Shown here: piece after piece, positions 1-6,330 of the stretch
How the letters are laid out: each line of letters begins with the position of its first letter
Position numbering within the stretch: the first letter of the stretch is position 1
DNA from: Leucothrix mucor
GTDB taxonomy: Bacteria; Pseudomonadota; Gammaproteobacteria; Thiotrichales; Thiotrichaceae
Direction of reading: 5' to 3'
DNA: 7,571 nt
Assembly (NCBI GenBank): GCA_015662325.1
Contig: DQUJ01000058.1
Location: forward strand, 1 to 7,571
The notes under the pieces: generated by a model
What the model was told of the DNA's origin: nothing
What the model saw: the letters and a program-made list of their open reading frames with translations, nothing else
Database searches by the model: none
Program-made: the position numbers and the translations under genes

Positions 1-95
1 AAACCAAGGTCAAGATCAAGCTCATTTGTATCAAGTGATCCTGTATCCGTATCTAAACCAAGGTCAAGATCAAGCTCATTTGTATCAAGTGATCC
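1..95 (-). repeat. 54-bp in-frame tandem repeat in fimV (18-residue acidic unit)
   Basis: Positions 1-41 and 55-95 are identical over 41 bases, with a period of exactly 54 bp (18 codons). The unit encodes GSLDTNELDLDLG followed by a short linker (LDTDT). A more degenerate Asp/Leu-rich stretch (about residues 740-758) precedes it in the protein, and the array may continue beyond the window edge. Acidic LDLDL-type sequence is common in the cytoplasmic part of FimV, but near-perfect DNA identity indicates recent tandem duplication. Confidence 0.85.
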
Positions 96-2369
96 AATAC
101 CATCGCCATCGCCTAACACGTCACCTAAATCAAGATCATCAAGATCATTGCTTTCTAATGTTTTCTCTAAGTCAGTGTCAAACGTTGCCACTTCTTCAGG
201 GCTTGCCTCGCCTGCTGTTACTGCTAAACCTGCTGCTGCCGCGGCTCCTGCAATGGCTGCACCTGCAATACCTTTTCCAGATGACTCTGATGATGAACCT
301 GATGAAGCGTCTGATGATGAACCTGAAAAGATATTACTATCAGGAATCATGGTTTTACCCCATCCACTGATTTCTTGCCAAAGCTTGTCTTTATCATCAC
401 CCTCTAGGTCTTTGAATATTTTAGCTTCTTTCTCAAAGCCTTCTTTATCACCGGCTGCTTTAAAGTTTTCAATCAGCTTGGCACGGTAAGCAAGGTTATC
501 TGGCTCTTCTTCAATCGCTTTTCTAAGCTCTGCTTCTGCTTGGTCATGTAAACCATATACAAGATAAACATCTGCTTCTTGAAGTACATTCTCTTCTTTG
601 CTTTCACCTGAAGACTCGACACTCATGTCAGAATCTTTAGTTTTTACTTCTGGATCAGCAAACATATTTTTTTCTGTACCGAAATCTGCGGTAGTAAAGT
701 CGTCATTATCGCCAGCAGTCACATCGGCATCTTGTTCAAGATCTATATTTTGAGATAGCTCTTGATCAAGGTCAAAATCTTCATAACCTTCGCCATCTTC
801 AATATCTACACCGTCTTTACGACGTTTCATGTACCAAAATCCACCCAACAATGCGAGTAATGAACCACCACCAATACCTTGTACTAATGGGTTATCTAAT
901 AGACCTAGGATGCCGCCTTCTGACTCTGATGGCGTTGTTTCCGCTACAGGTGGAGTTTCTTCCACAGGTGGCTCTACTTCTGCTGTCTGTTCAATAGGTG
1001 GAGCTGAACGAATAATTTCACCAGGGTTTTGGTCGCTAATAGCTGCCTGTATACCTGCCCCTTCTGTCGCGCCCCCCATGTCGTCAATAGGCTCTTGAGG
1101 TGTTGGCTCCACAATTGCTGTCTTAGGCTCTGTTGTTGCAGAAACTTCTGCTCCACCAGCTCGTGCCTGAAAATCTGCTAATTGCTCACTTTTCAATGTA
1201 ATTAAACGATTTTTCTTGCGTAATAATGATTCTAGTTCTGATACACGTGATTTTAATTCTGCATTTTCATTTTCTCGTGCAGCTAACGATTCACTTGCCA
1301 ACACTAATTTCTGTTTAAGTTCAGAGGCTGTTGCATTACCCGAAACACTAAGGTCGGTAACTACGCTACTGTTATTACCAGAAACAACCAACTTATTATC
1401 AGACGCATTACGCTTAGCATTTTCTCTTGCTAAAGATGCCGCTGATTGACCACCTTGCAAGCCACTTTGAGTGCTTGTCGATGCATTTGTAGAAGGCTTT
1501 CTAGATGATGCAACCTGTGAACGTCCACTTTTCCAACTAGCTGTATGTGACGCTAGTTGAGATTTAGCCGAACGGTAACTAAGACTTTTAGCTTGTTGTG
1601 CAGAAGGACGTTGCAGGACTGCGCCGGCTTTCAAATTATTTACATTACTATTATGAAACGCTTTTGGATTGGCTTCGTATAAAGCCATCATCATTTGTTC
1701 TGTACGAACACCACGATAACCAAGTTTCTTAGCTACTTTGTAAAGGTAATCACCACGTTTAACGCGATAAGTTTTAGTTCTGCCTGATGTTCTTACTGCT
1801 CTCGTATTACTTAGAGCACCTAATGCTTGAGCGCCACGTTGAAATTCTGTTAAGCGTCTTGCAGGTGCTCTGCGTTGTGGTTGTTGGCGTTGAGCCACGG
1901 GACGATTAATTCGACCACTACCAGGTTCTGCACGCACACCGACTTGGTTATTTGCAATCGCACGACCAGGTTGCATTAACACTGGCGGATCAAGTAATGC
2001 CGTATATTCTTTAAGTAACTGACCTTTAGACCAGTTCACTTCTAATAGGAAATTAACGAAAGGCTCGTGAATTGGTTGAGTAGAACTCACCAATATAACA
2101 GGCTTGCCTCGTTGAACACTGGGTGTAAAGCGAATGCTATTTAAAAAAGCAGGTCGATCAATACCAACACGATTAAATACTTCCGGTGAAGCAATACGTA
2201 CGCGAATACTCCGTGCTTCTGCTGGTGTCGCAGATAATACTTGAATGGTACCTTTGAACGGTTGGTTCAAATGTGAGTTGGACTGAATATCCCCTAAGCC
2301 TAAAGCGTGCGAAGCGGTTGGAAAGGCCATTGCCATTGTTATTGCTAGGCTTAATACTTTCTTATTCAC
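1..2369 (-). CDS. fimV: FimV-like polar scaffold / type IV pilus assembly protein, 3' end beyond window
   Basis: The frame opens with GTG at 2369 and has no stop to position 1, giving 789 codons. Domains in order: a signal peptide (about 1-22, MNKK start, hydrophobic core, SHA cleavage site followed by LGLGDI, very typical of FimV); a periplasmic N-terminal domain (23-135); a basic linker; a LysM-like domain (about 199-254, TYRVKRGDYLYKVA); a coiled coil (about 347-403); an acidic Pro-rich linker; one membrane helix (about 494-514) followed by KRRK; and an acidic cytoplasmic part with a TPR-like segment (595-655, EADVYLVYGLHDQAEAELRKAI). A Ser-rich and then an Ala/Gly-rich stretch (682-720) and Asp/Leu repeats (740-789) follow. 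FimV proteins are often around 900 residues, so the C-terminal FimV domain probably lies outside. In known relatives FimV bridges peptidoglycan and cytoplasm at the cell pole and supports type IV pili. Its position downstream of asd matches the conserved order. The identification rests on domain order and position; function here is inferred from the family. Confidence 0.93.
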   Translation of the reverse strand, partial: MNKKVLSLAITMAMAFPTASHALGLGDIQSNSHLNQPFKGTIQVLSATPAEARSIRVRIASPEVFNRVGIDRPAFLNSIRFTPSVQRGKPVILVSSTQPIHEPFVNFLLEVNWSKGQLLKEYTALLDPPVLMQPGRAIANNQVGVRAEPGSGRINRPVAQRQQPQRRAPARRLTEFQRGAQALGALSNTRAVRTSGRTKTYRVKRGDYLYKVAKKLGYRGVRTEQMMMALYEANPKAFHNSNVNNLKAGAVLQRPSAQQAKSLSYRSAKSQLASHTASWKSGRSQVASSRKPSTNASTSTQSGLQGGQSAASLARENAKRNASDNKLVVSGNNSSVVTDLSVSGNATASELKQKLVLASESLAARENENAELKSRVSELESLLRKKNRLITLKSEQLADFQARAGGAEVSATTEPKTAIVEPTPQEPIDDMGGATEGAGIQAAISDQNPGEIIRSAPPIEQTAEVEPPVEETPPVAETTPSESEGGILGLLDNPLVQGIGGGSLLALLGGFWYMKRRKDGVDIEDGEGYEDFDLDQELSQNIDLEQDADVTAGDNDDFTTADFGTEKNMFADPEVKTKDSDMSVESSGESKEENVLQEADVYLVYGLHDQAEAELRKAIEEEPDNLAYRAKLIENFKAAGDKEGFEKEAKIFKDLEGDDKDKLWQEISGWGKTMIPDSNIFSGSSSDASSGSSSESSGKGIAGAAIAGAAAAAGLAVTAGEASPEEVATFDTDLEKTLESNDLDDLDLGDVLGDGDGIGSLDTNELDLDLGLDTDTGSLDTNELDLDLG

Positions 2370-2376
2370 TGATAAA

Positions 2377-2383
2377 TCCCCTT
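2377..2383 (-). promoter_or_regulatory. Ribosome binding site deciding the GTG start of fimV
   Basis: The minus strand carries AAGGGGA seven bases before GTG (2369-2367). The next in-frame ATG is codon 12, inside the hydrophobic core of the signal peptide, so using it would remove the MNKK n-region. GTG is therefore the better start. Confidence 0.7.
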
Positions 2384-2394
2384 ATTATTATTTT

Positions 2395-2403
2395 TATATA
2401 GCA
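2395..2403 (-). promoter_or_regulatory. Possible extended -10 promoter element for fimV
   Basis: The minus strand reads TGCTATATA here, resembling an extended -10 (TGnTATAAT), about 26 bases before the fimV start codon. No convincing -35 hexamer lies about 17 bases upstream, and the region is so AT-rich that chance matches are likely. This is only a candidate. Confidence 0.25.
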
Positions 2404-2501
2404 CTGTAGAATCCTTTCTTATTTAAATAGACTTAATACTATTAGAAATCTTTCTATTAATTCAGCGGTGACCTATTTATTGTTTTTATTGATCACAAAA
2501 T

Positions 2502-2518
2502 TGTTAATTAAATTAACA
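2502..2518. promoter_or_regulatory. 17-bp AT-only-core palindrome upstream of fimV, possible operator
   Basis: TGTTAATT-A-AATTAACA is a perfect 8-bp inverted repeat around one central base, about 135 bp before the fimV start. Such symmetry suits a dimeric regulator, but base composition makes chance occurrence plausible. No regulator is assigned. Confidence 0.25.
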
Positions 2519-2598
2519 TCAAATATGTGCGCATAACACCTGTATTTAATGTCTCCGAACTCCTAAGATCGGATATTGGTGCTATTTATATCAAGAAA

Positions 2599-2610
2599 TG
2601 GATTAATCCA
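2599..2610. promoter_or_regulatory. 12-bp perfect palindrome TGGATTAATCCA
   Basis: This perfect dyad lies about 230 bp upstream of the fimV start. It could be a protein-binding site, but no known consensus is claimed. Confidence 0.2.
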
Positions 2611-2682
2611 GACTGAACAAGTTATTATTTTTATTATTGTTTACCTATATTGAGTAAAAAAAGATGATTTTGATGATATTCG

Positions 2683-2849
2683 AAAAAAAACGTCCACGAA
2701 AGGCACGAAAAAACACAAAAGAAGAATTAAAAAATATTTTCACCTGGAGAAGGATAAGCACATACATTTCTCTCTCCTTTAGGGCGAGATCTTCTCCTTC
2801 TCCTAGGAGGAAAAATACTGAAATCAATTTTTCGTGTCTTTTAGTGGAC
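2683..2849 (-). terminator. Candidate intrinsic terminator for the leu-asd cluster
   Basis: On the minus strand the long hairpin ends with ...GTGGAC, then G, then eight consecutive Ts (2690-2683). A stem followed by a T tract downstream of asd and upstream of fimV fits a Rho-independent terminator. The stem is longer and more AT-rich than a classic one, so strength is uncertain. None of the other intergenic repeats in this window has a T tract on the minus strand after the stem. Confidence 0.5.
2692..2849. repeat. Long imperfect inverted repeat of the CCACGAAAGG-CACGAAAA type
   Basis: The left arm begins GTCCACGAAAGGCACGAAAA (from 2692). The reverse complement of the right arm, ending at 2849, begins GTCCACTAAAAGACACGAAA. 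Pairing resumes further in: the left segment ending CCT-GGAGAAGGA (to 2754) matches the right segment TCCTTCTCC-TAGG (from 2795) with a small bulge, leaving a loop of about 40 nt. The whole forms an extended hairpin with arms of about 63 and 55 nt. The outer arms show a ~10-nt periodic motif (CCACGAAAGG, CACGAAAA, CACAAAA). From memory, this motif style occurs as intergenic repeats in diverse bacteria. The small open frames across it look like artefacts. Confidence 0.8.
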
Positions 2850-2854
2850 TTCTT

Positions 2855-3059
2855 TTATTGAGACCTTTGCACGAAATTATGGCGAGAGTAAAAATTGCGA
2901 GATTTTTCCTGATTTTCTTAAAAGTGAGGGTAATTTTGCGACTTGCTTGCAAGAGCTTATGCTTTAGTCAGCAGGGCTATTGACCGAATTTTTATGGAAA
3001 TCAGGGAGAATTTAAGCATTTTTAATGCTGTCATATCTCTCGTGCAACGATCTCTTATT
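2855..3059. mobile_element. 195-bp MITE-like element with 5-bp target duplication
   Basis: The element spans 2860-3054 and is flanked by a perfect direct repeat TTATT (2855-2859 and 3055-3059). The left end reads GAGACCTTTGCACGA and the reverse complement of the right end reads GAGATCGTTGCACGA, 13 of 15 identical. The similarity continues inward for about 64 bases (about 46 of 64 by hand alignment with one gap; both arms contain CCTGATTT followed by TAAAA). There is no open frame of useful size, so it would depend on a transposase encoded elsewhere. Its inner edge is only two bases past the asd stop codon. I do not assign an IS family; the ends recall IS5-like elements, but that is memory, not a search. 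Confidence 0.82.
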
Positions 3060-3060
3060 A

Positions 3061-4086
3061 TTACAAATAATCCCGAATCAAAATCTCTGCAATCTGAATC
3101 GTATTTAACGCCGCACCTTTGCGAACATTATCCGCAACCACCCACAAATCTAAACCATTCTCATAAGAAATATCTTCACGGATTCTACCGACATACACAG
3201 GGTCGCTATTTGCGCCCTCTGTTACAGCCGTTGGATAACCACCGTCTTCACGTGTATCTAAAACAACCACACCTTCTGCTTGCTCTAGTAATTCTGTCGC
3301 TTGTTCTGCAGTGAGCTTATCGCGTGTTTCTATATGTAGCGCTTCTGAATGACCAAAAAAAGCAGGAACACGCACTGCTGTTGGGTTGACCATTATATCG
3401 TCATCTTCGAAAATCTTACGCGTTTCCCAGACCATTTTCATTTCTTCTTTAGTATAGCCATTATCCATAAACACATCTATTTGTGGCAATACATTAAAAG
3501 CGATTTGCTTTGGATAAACGTTTACGTCTACTTCTTGTCCATTTAAAAGCTTTGCAGTTTGACCTGCTAATTCTTCAATCGCAGGTTTACCCGAACCCGA
3601 TACAGCTTGATAGGTACAGACATTAATACGCGTAATTTTAGCCGCATCATGTAAAGGCTTTAATGCCACTAACATTTGAATGGTTGAACAGTTTGGATTT
3701 GCGATAATGCCACGCGTCGTATAATTCACTACTGCGTGAGGATTCACCTCTGGCACAACTAATGGAATATCATCGTCGTAACGAAACTCAGAGGTATTAT
3801 CAATCACCACACAACCTGCTGAAGCCGCAATCGGCGCATATTCTTTTGAAATTTCACCACCCGGTGAAAACAAACCAATTTGTACCTTAGAAAAATCAAA
3901 GGTCGCTAAATCTTCAACGATAAGTTGTTTGCCCGCAAACTGAAGTCGCTTGCCTGCAGAACGTTCACTGGCTAGCGCGTATACTTTCCCCACAGGGAAT
4001 TTACGTTCTGCTAGAATTTCTAACATCACTTCGCCTACTGCACCCGTTGCGCCTACTACTGCAACATCATATGTTTTATCTGACAT
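3061..4086 (-). CDS. asd: Aspartate-semialdehyde dehydrogenase
   Basis: This 341-residue cytoplasmic enzyme reduces L-aspartyl-4-phosphate with NADPH to L-aspartate 4-semialdehyde, the branch point for lysine/diaminopimelate, threonine and methionine. Visible hallmarks are the N-terminal Rossmann nucleotide-binding loop VGATGAVGEVM (11-21), the catalytic cysteine in NPNCST (Cys133), the AVSGSGK segment (161-167) and the GHSEAL active-site histidine (His246). Length is normal and there is no sign of damage. The ATG at 4086 follows AAAAAGG with seven bases between. The gene lies downstream of leuB and upstream of fimV as in many Gammaproteobacteria. The 105-nt gap to leuB holds an inverted repeat, and a MITE-like element begins immediately after the TAA stop. 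Cotranscription with the leu genes is likely but not proven. Confidence 0.97.
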   Translation of the reverse strand: MSDKTYDVAVVGATGAVGEVMLEILAERKFPVGKVYALASERSAGKRLQFAGKQLIVEDLATFDFSKVQIGLFSPGGEISKEYAPIAASAGCVVIDNTSEFRYDDDIPLVVPEVNPHAVVNYTTRGIIANPNCSTIQMLVALKPLHDAAKITRINVCTYQAVSGSGKPAIEELAGQTAKLLNGQEVDVNVYPKQIAFNVLPQIDVFMDNGYTKEEMKMVWETRKIFEDDDIMVNPTAVRVPAFFGHSEALHIETRDKLTAEQATELLEQAEGVVVLDTREDGGYPTAVTEGANSDPVYVGRIREDISYENGLDLWVVADNVRKGAALNTIQIAEILIRDYL

Positions 4087-4106
4087 CTTTTTACCTTTTT
4101 ATATTT

Positions 4107-4171
4107 ATCCGCAGATTTCCGCAGATTCAAAACTTAAAAAAATTTGTCTTTAATCTGCGTAATCTGCGGAT
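4107..4171. repeat. Inverted repeat of the ATCCGCAGATT type in the leuB-asd gap
   Basis: The left arm ATCCGCAGATTTCCGCAGAT (starting 4107) pairs with the right arm ending at 4171, whose reverse complement is ATCCGCAGATTACGCAGATT. Pairing runs 11 bp, then a one- or two-base bulge, then 8 bp, with a 24-nt loop. Each arm contains two tandem copies of a ~9-10-nt unit (CCGCAGATT, CGCAGATT). On the minus strand no T tract follows, so it does not look like a terminator for leuB. It sits just upstream of the asd ribosome binding site. Confidence 0.82.
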
Positions 4172-4191
4172 AGTATTAGTTTTTTAACGTT

Positions 4192-5280
4192 TTAACTATT
4201 TAAAGCCACAACAACCGCATCACCCATTTCACTCGTACCGACTTTTGTAAGACCGGCTTGATCTTCTACAAAAATATCCGCCGTGCGCAAACCTTGCTTT
4301 AATACCGCTTCAACCGCCGCATCAATTTTATCCGCCATCTCGACCTGATTAAGTGAATATCGCAACATCATGCCTACCGACATAATCGTCGCTAGTGGAT
4401 TCGCAATATTCTGCCCTGCAATATCCGGTGCAGAACCATGAATCGGTTCGTACATGCCTTTACCGTTAATATCCATTGAAGCCGATGGCAACATGCCGAT
4501 AGAACCGGTTAACATCGCCGCCGCATCCGATAAAATATCGCCAAACATATTACCCGTGACCACCACATCAAACTGTTTAGGCTCTTTCACCAATTGCATC
4601 GCCGCGTTATCGACATACATATGGCTTAATTCCACTTCTGGGTATTCTTTAGCAACACGCTCAACTACTTCGCGCCATAATTCCATCACTTCCAACACAT
4701 TAGCCTTATCAACCGAACACAAACGTTTATCGCGCTTCATTGCTGTTTGAAAAGCAGAATGTGCGATACGCTCAATCTCTGATTCTTTATAAATCAGTGT
4801 GTTATAACCTTGTTTTTCGCCGCCATCTAGCTCACGAATACCACGAGGTTCACCAAAATAAATCCCCCCCGTAAGTTCGCGTACAATCATAATATCCAAA
4901 CCCGAAACCACTTCCGCTTTTAAAGAAGACGCATCTGCCAATTCTTCATTTAGAATCGCTGGACGAAGATTAGAGAATAATTGCAAATCCGCACGAATCC
5001 CGAGCAAACCACGTTCGGGTCGTAAATCACGTGGCAGCGCTTCATATTCATAGCCTCCGACCGCGCCCAATAGAATTGCATCCGCCTCTTTTGCCAATGC
5101 TTGAGTCGCAGGTGGGTATGGATGACCATCGGCATCATAAGCCGCACCACCAATATCGCCGTGCATTAGCTCAACATCAAGCCCAAAATCAGCTTGTAGT
5201 GCATCAATCACTTTTAGCGCTTCTGCAACTATTTCTTTACCGATGCCATCACCAGGTAAAACTAGAATTTTTTGTGTCAT
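4192..5280 (-). CDS. leuB: 3-isopropylmalate dehydrogenase
   Basis: This 362-residue cytoplasmic enzyme oxidises and decarboxylates (2R,3S)-3-isopropylmalate with NAD to the 2-oxo acid precursor of leucine. Hallmarks are LPGDGIG at the N-terminus (8-14), the substrate-binding [14 protein letters not shown] region (88-100), the catalytic lysine in DKANVLE (Lys192), the metal-ligand motif [12 protein letters not shown] (244-255; Asp248 and Asp252), and the NAD-binding [12 protein letters not shown] (278-289). The family often has Pro after GDGIG where this protein has Lys15, a minor variation. Length is normal. The ATG at 5280 is preceded by AAAGG about 11 bases away. A CCACAGAG-type inverted repeat lies just upstream. 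The start region (RBS and first five codons, MTQKI) is almost the same as that of the upstream gene at 6296. Confidence 0.97.
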   Translation of the reverse strand: MTQKILVLPGDGIGKEIVAEALKVIDALQADFGLDVELMHGDIGGAAYDADGHPYPPATQALAKEADAILLGAVGGYEYEALPRDLRPERGLLGIRADLQLFSNLRPAILNEELADASSLKAEVVSGLDIMIVRELTGGIYFGEPRGIRELDGGEKQGYNTLIYKESEIERIAHSAFQTAMKRDKRLCSVDKANVLEVMELWREVVERVAKEYPEVELSHMYVDNAAMQLVKEPKQFDVVVTGNMFGDILSDAAAMLTGSIGMLPSASMDINGKGMYEPIHGSAPDIAGQNIANPLATIMSVGMMLRYSLNQVEMADKIDAAVEAVLKQGLRTADIFVEDQAGLTKVGTSEMGDAVVVALNS

Positions 5281-5295
5281 GTGTATTTAACCTTT
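5266..5295 (-). other. leuB translation-start block shared with the upstream propeller gene
   Basis: On the minus strand AAAGGTTAAAT, four spacer bases and ATGACACAAAAAATT match the start of the gene at 6296 (positions 6282-6310) except for one spacer base and one indel. The block contains the RBS and codons 1-5. leuB proteins commonly start with MTK/MTQ-type sequences, so leuB is the likely source. Confidence 0.7.
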
Positions 5296-5303
5296 CTCTG
5301 TGA

Positions 5304-5384
5304 AACCACAGAGAGGACACAGAGCTCACAGAGAAAACATTAGTTTACTTGTTTATCTCTGTGAACTCTGTGCTCTCTGTGGTT
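5304..5384. repeat. Inverted repeat of the AACCACAGAG type, copy 1 (propeller gene-leuB gap)
   Basis: The left arm (5304-5334) starts AACCACAGAGAGGACACAGA. The reverse complement of the right arm (5356-5384) starts AACCACAGAGAGCACAGAG. Pairing runs 12 bp, a 2-nt bulge, 7 bp, one mismatch and 9 bp, with a 21-nt loop. Arms consist of repeated ~10-nt units containing CACAGAG. An extra short segment, TCTCTGTG (5295-5302), can pair with CACAGAGA (5307-5314) across a 4-nt loop and so competes with the long stem, next to the leuB ribosome binding site. No minus-strand T tract follows. Confidence 0.85.
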
Positions 5385-5405
5385 AAAATTTCATCTGTTT
5401 TCTTA

Positions 5406-6296
5406 CTAATGCAAAACGTTATAAGCACGAACCACATTATCATTCATCATCGGAATTAATAACAAACTAGGCACTCGCTTTTTTGTAATAACATCGAGTT
5501 TTGTGATAACACCCAAGTCCGCACTGCCCTGTTCTATATCCAATAAGGTCTTAAATTCGCCATTTGCTTTGATGTGCAAAATAGAGCCTGCGATCCAATC
5601 GGTTGCAAAATACCCGTCTTTTCCATCGGATTCAATGCCATCTAAATTTCCTACGGGTTTGCCATTTCCAAGACTGGTTATTTTCTTGGTTTTAAGATCA
5701 ACGCTTTTCATATGTCCTGCAACCTTGGTCGCAAAACCATCTGTCATTATGCCCCAAGAGCCGACCAATAATTTGTTGTCTTCTACTAATAAGCCGTTGG
5801 GTGTTTCTAACTTTCTATCTGCTAACCACGTTTCAAATTTGCCATCTTTTAAACGATAGATTGTATGATCCAGAAAATCGGACACATACACATTGCCATC
5901 TTTATCTGCCACTACATCATTTAAAAACTTTGCTTTTTCATGCGAGTAGTGATGAATGATTTTTTTAGTCTCAACATCTATTGCAACTAGACTATTAATA
6001 TCAGACACATACAGAATATTCTTTACCAGAGCCAAACCTTTCGGCGCGTTCAAACCGGTCACCCATTCTTGATCTGCTTTTTTACCATCCACCGATAACA
6101 ATGCGATTGAGCCTTTGCCATCTTTAGTCATTGGCTTGCCATCGACGTTCGAAACGTAGATAACATTGCGCTCTTTATCAAACAGCATAGATTCTGGTGC
6201 TTTAAAGCCTTTTGTCTCCCATGCAAGTTTTAGTGTTTCTGCTGTCGCATTAGAAAATATAAAAAGTAATACTAAACCTATAATTTTTTGTGTCAT
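5406..6296 (-). CDS. Secreted SMP-30/gluconolactonase-like beta-propeller protein
   Basis: The 296-residue product begins with a clear signal peptide (MTQKIIGLVLLFIFSNATA, predicted cut after residue 19), so it probably acts in the periplasm. The rest shows recurring propeller-blade motifs (NVIYVSN 44-50, ILYVSD 94-99, NVYVSD 135-140, LLVGSW 176-181). Residues placed like the SMP-30 metal and substrate ligands are Glu35 (APES), Asn126 (FLNDV), Asn167 (TPNGL) and Asp219 (NLDGIE). Their spacing resembles SMP-30, whose members bind a divalent metal and often hydrolyse sugar lactones; the substrate here is unknown. The gene lies between leuD and leuB, where the conserved cluster normally has none, and is flanked by two copies of the same inverted repeat. 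Its RBS and first five codons closely copy those of leuB. The ATG at 6296 is supported by the signal peptide and by AAAAAGG about nine bases upstream. It may be cotranscribed with the leu genes, but no link to leucine synthesis is evident. Confidence 0.78.
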   Translation of the reverse strand: MTQKIIGLVLLFIFSNATAETLKLAWETKGFKAPESMLFDKERNVIYVSNVDGKPMTKDGKGSIALLSVDGKKADQEWVTGLNAPKGLALVKNILYVSDINSLVAIDVETKKIIHHYSHEKAKFLNDVVADKDGNVYVSDFLDHTIYRLKDGKFETWLADRKLETPNGLLVEDNKLLVGSWGIMTDGFATKVAGHMKSVDLKTKKITSLGNGKPVGNLDGIESDGKDGYFATDWIAGSILHIKANGEFKTLLDIEQGSADLGVITKLDVITKKRVPSLLLIPMMNDNVVRAYNVLH

Positions 6297-6310
6297 GTCA
6301 TTTAACCTTT
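6282..6310 (-). other. Translation-start block of the propeller gene, near-copy of the leuB start
   Basis: AAAGGTTAAAT, a three-base spacer and ATGACACAAAAAATT on the minus strand match the leuB start block at 5266-5295. The 15 coding bases (MTQKI) are identical. Here they form the n-region of a signal peptide, while in leuB they form the first strand of a cytoplasmic enzyme. Confidence 0.7.
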
Positions 6311-6330
6311 TTTAGTTGAATCTTATTTCT

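Larger units (their letters stand above)
2370..2682. other. AT-rich non-coding leader upstream of fimV
   Basis: There is no credible coding sequence in these 313 bases. The stretch is strongly AT-rich and contains the fimV ribosome binding site, a possible extended -10 and two perfect short palindromes (2502-2518 and 2599-2610). As the upstream cluster seems to end at the hairpin at 2683-2849, this is where an independent fimV promoter would be expected. Confidence 0.6.

Noticed and set aside
148..489. Plus-strand open frame of 113 codons with Ala- and Ser-rich product
   Set aside because: It lies entirely antisense to the well-supported fimV frame and mirrors its Ala/Ser/Asp codons; no RBS or family resemblance.
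741..789. Calcium-binding EF-hand-like motif from GDGDG and DTNELDLD in FimV (left-edge region)
   Set aside because: The spacing does not fit a canonical DxDxDG loop, and the segment is expected in the cytoplasm; acidic repeats are ordinary for FimV. The coordinates given are protein residues.
2645..2861. Small overlapping open frames on both strands (about 60-65 codons)
   Set aside because: They run across the long inverted repeat and their residues simply translate the repeat arms; no plausible start signals.
2943..3314. Plus-strand open frame of 123 codons starting in the MITE-like element
   Set aside because: It starts inside the element and continues antisense through asd; it is not a transposase and shows no domain.
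4454..4750. Plus-strand open frame antisense to leuB
   Set aside because: Shadow of the conserved leuB reading frame, with no independent support.
5281..5405. Leucine attenuator or leader peptide before leuB
   Set aside because: No short frame rich in Leu codons is visible, and no T tract follows the hairpin; the structure is better explained as a dispersed repeat.
5503..5859. Plus-strand open frame of 118 codons antisense to the propeller gene
   Set aside because: The minus-strand frame has a signal peptide and propeller motifs; the antisense product has none.
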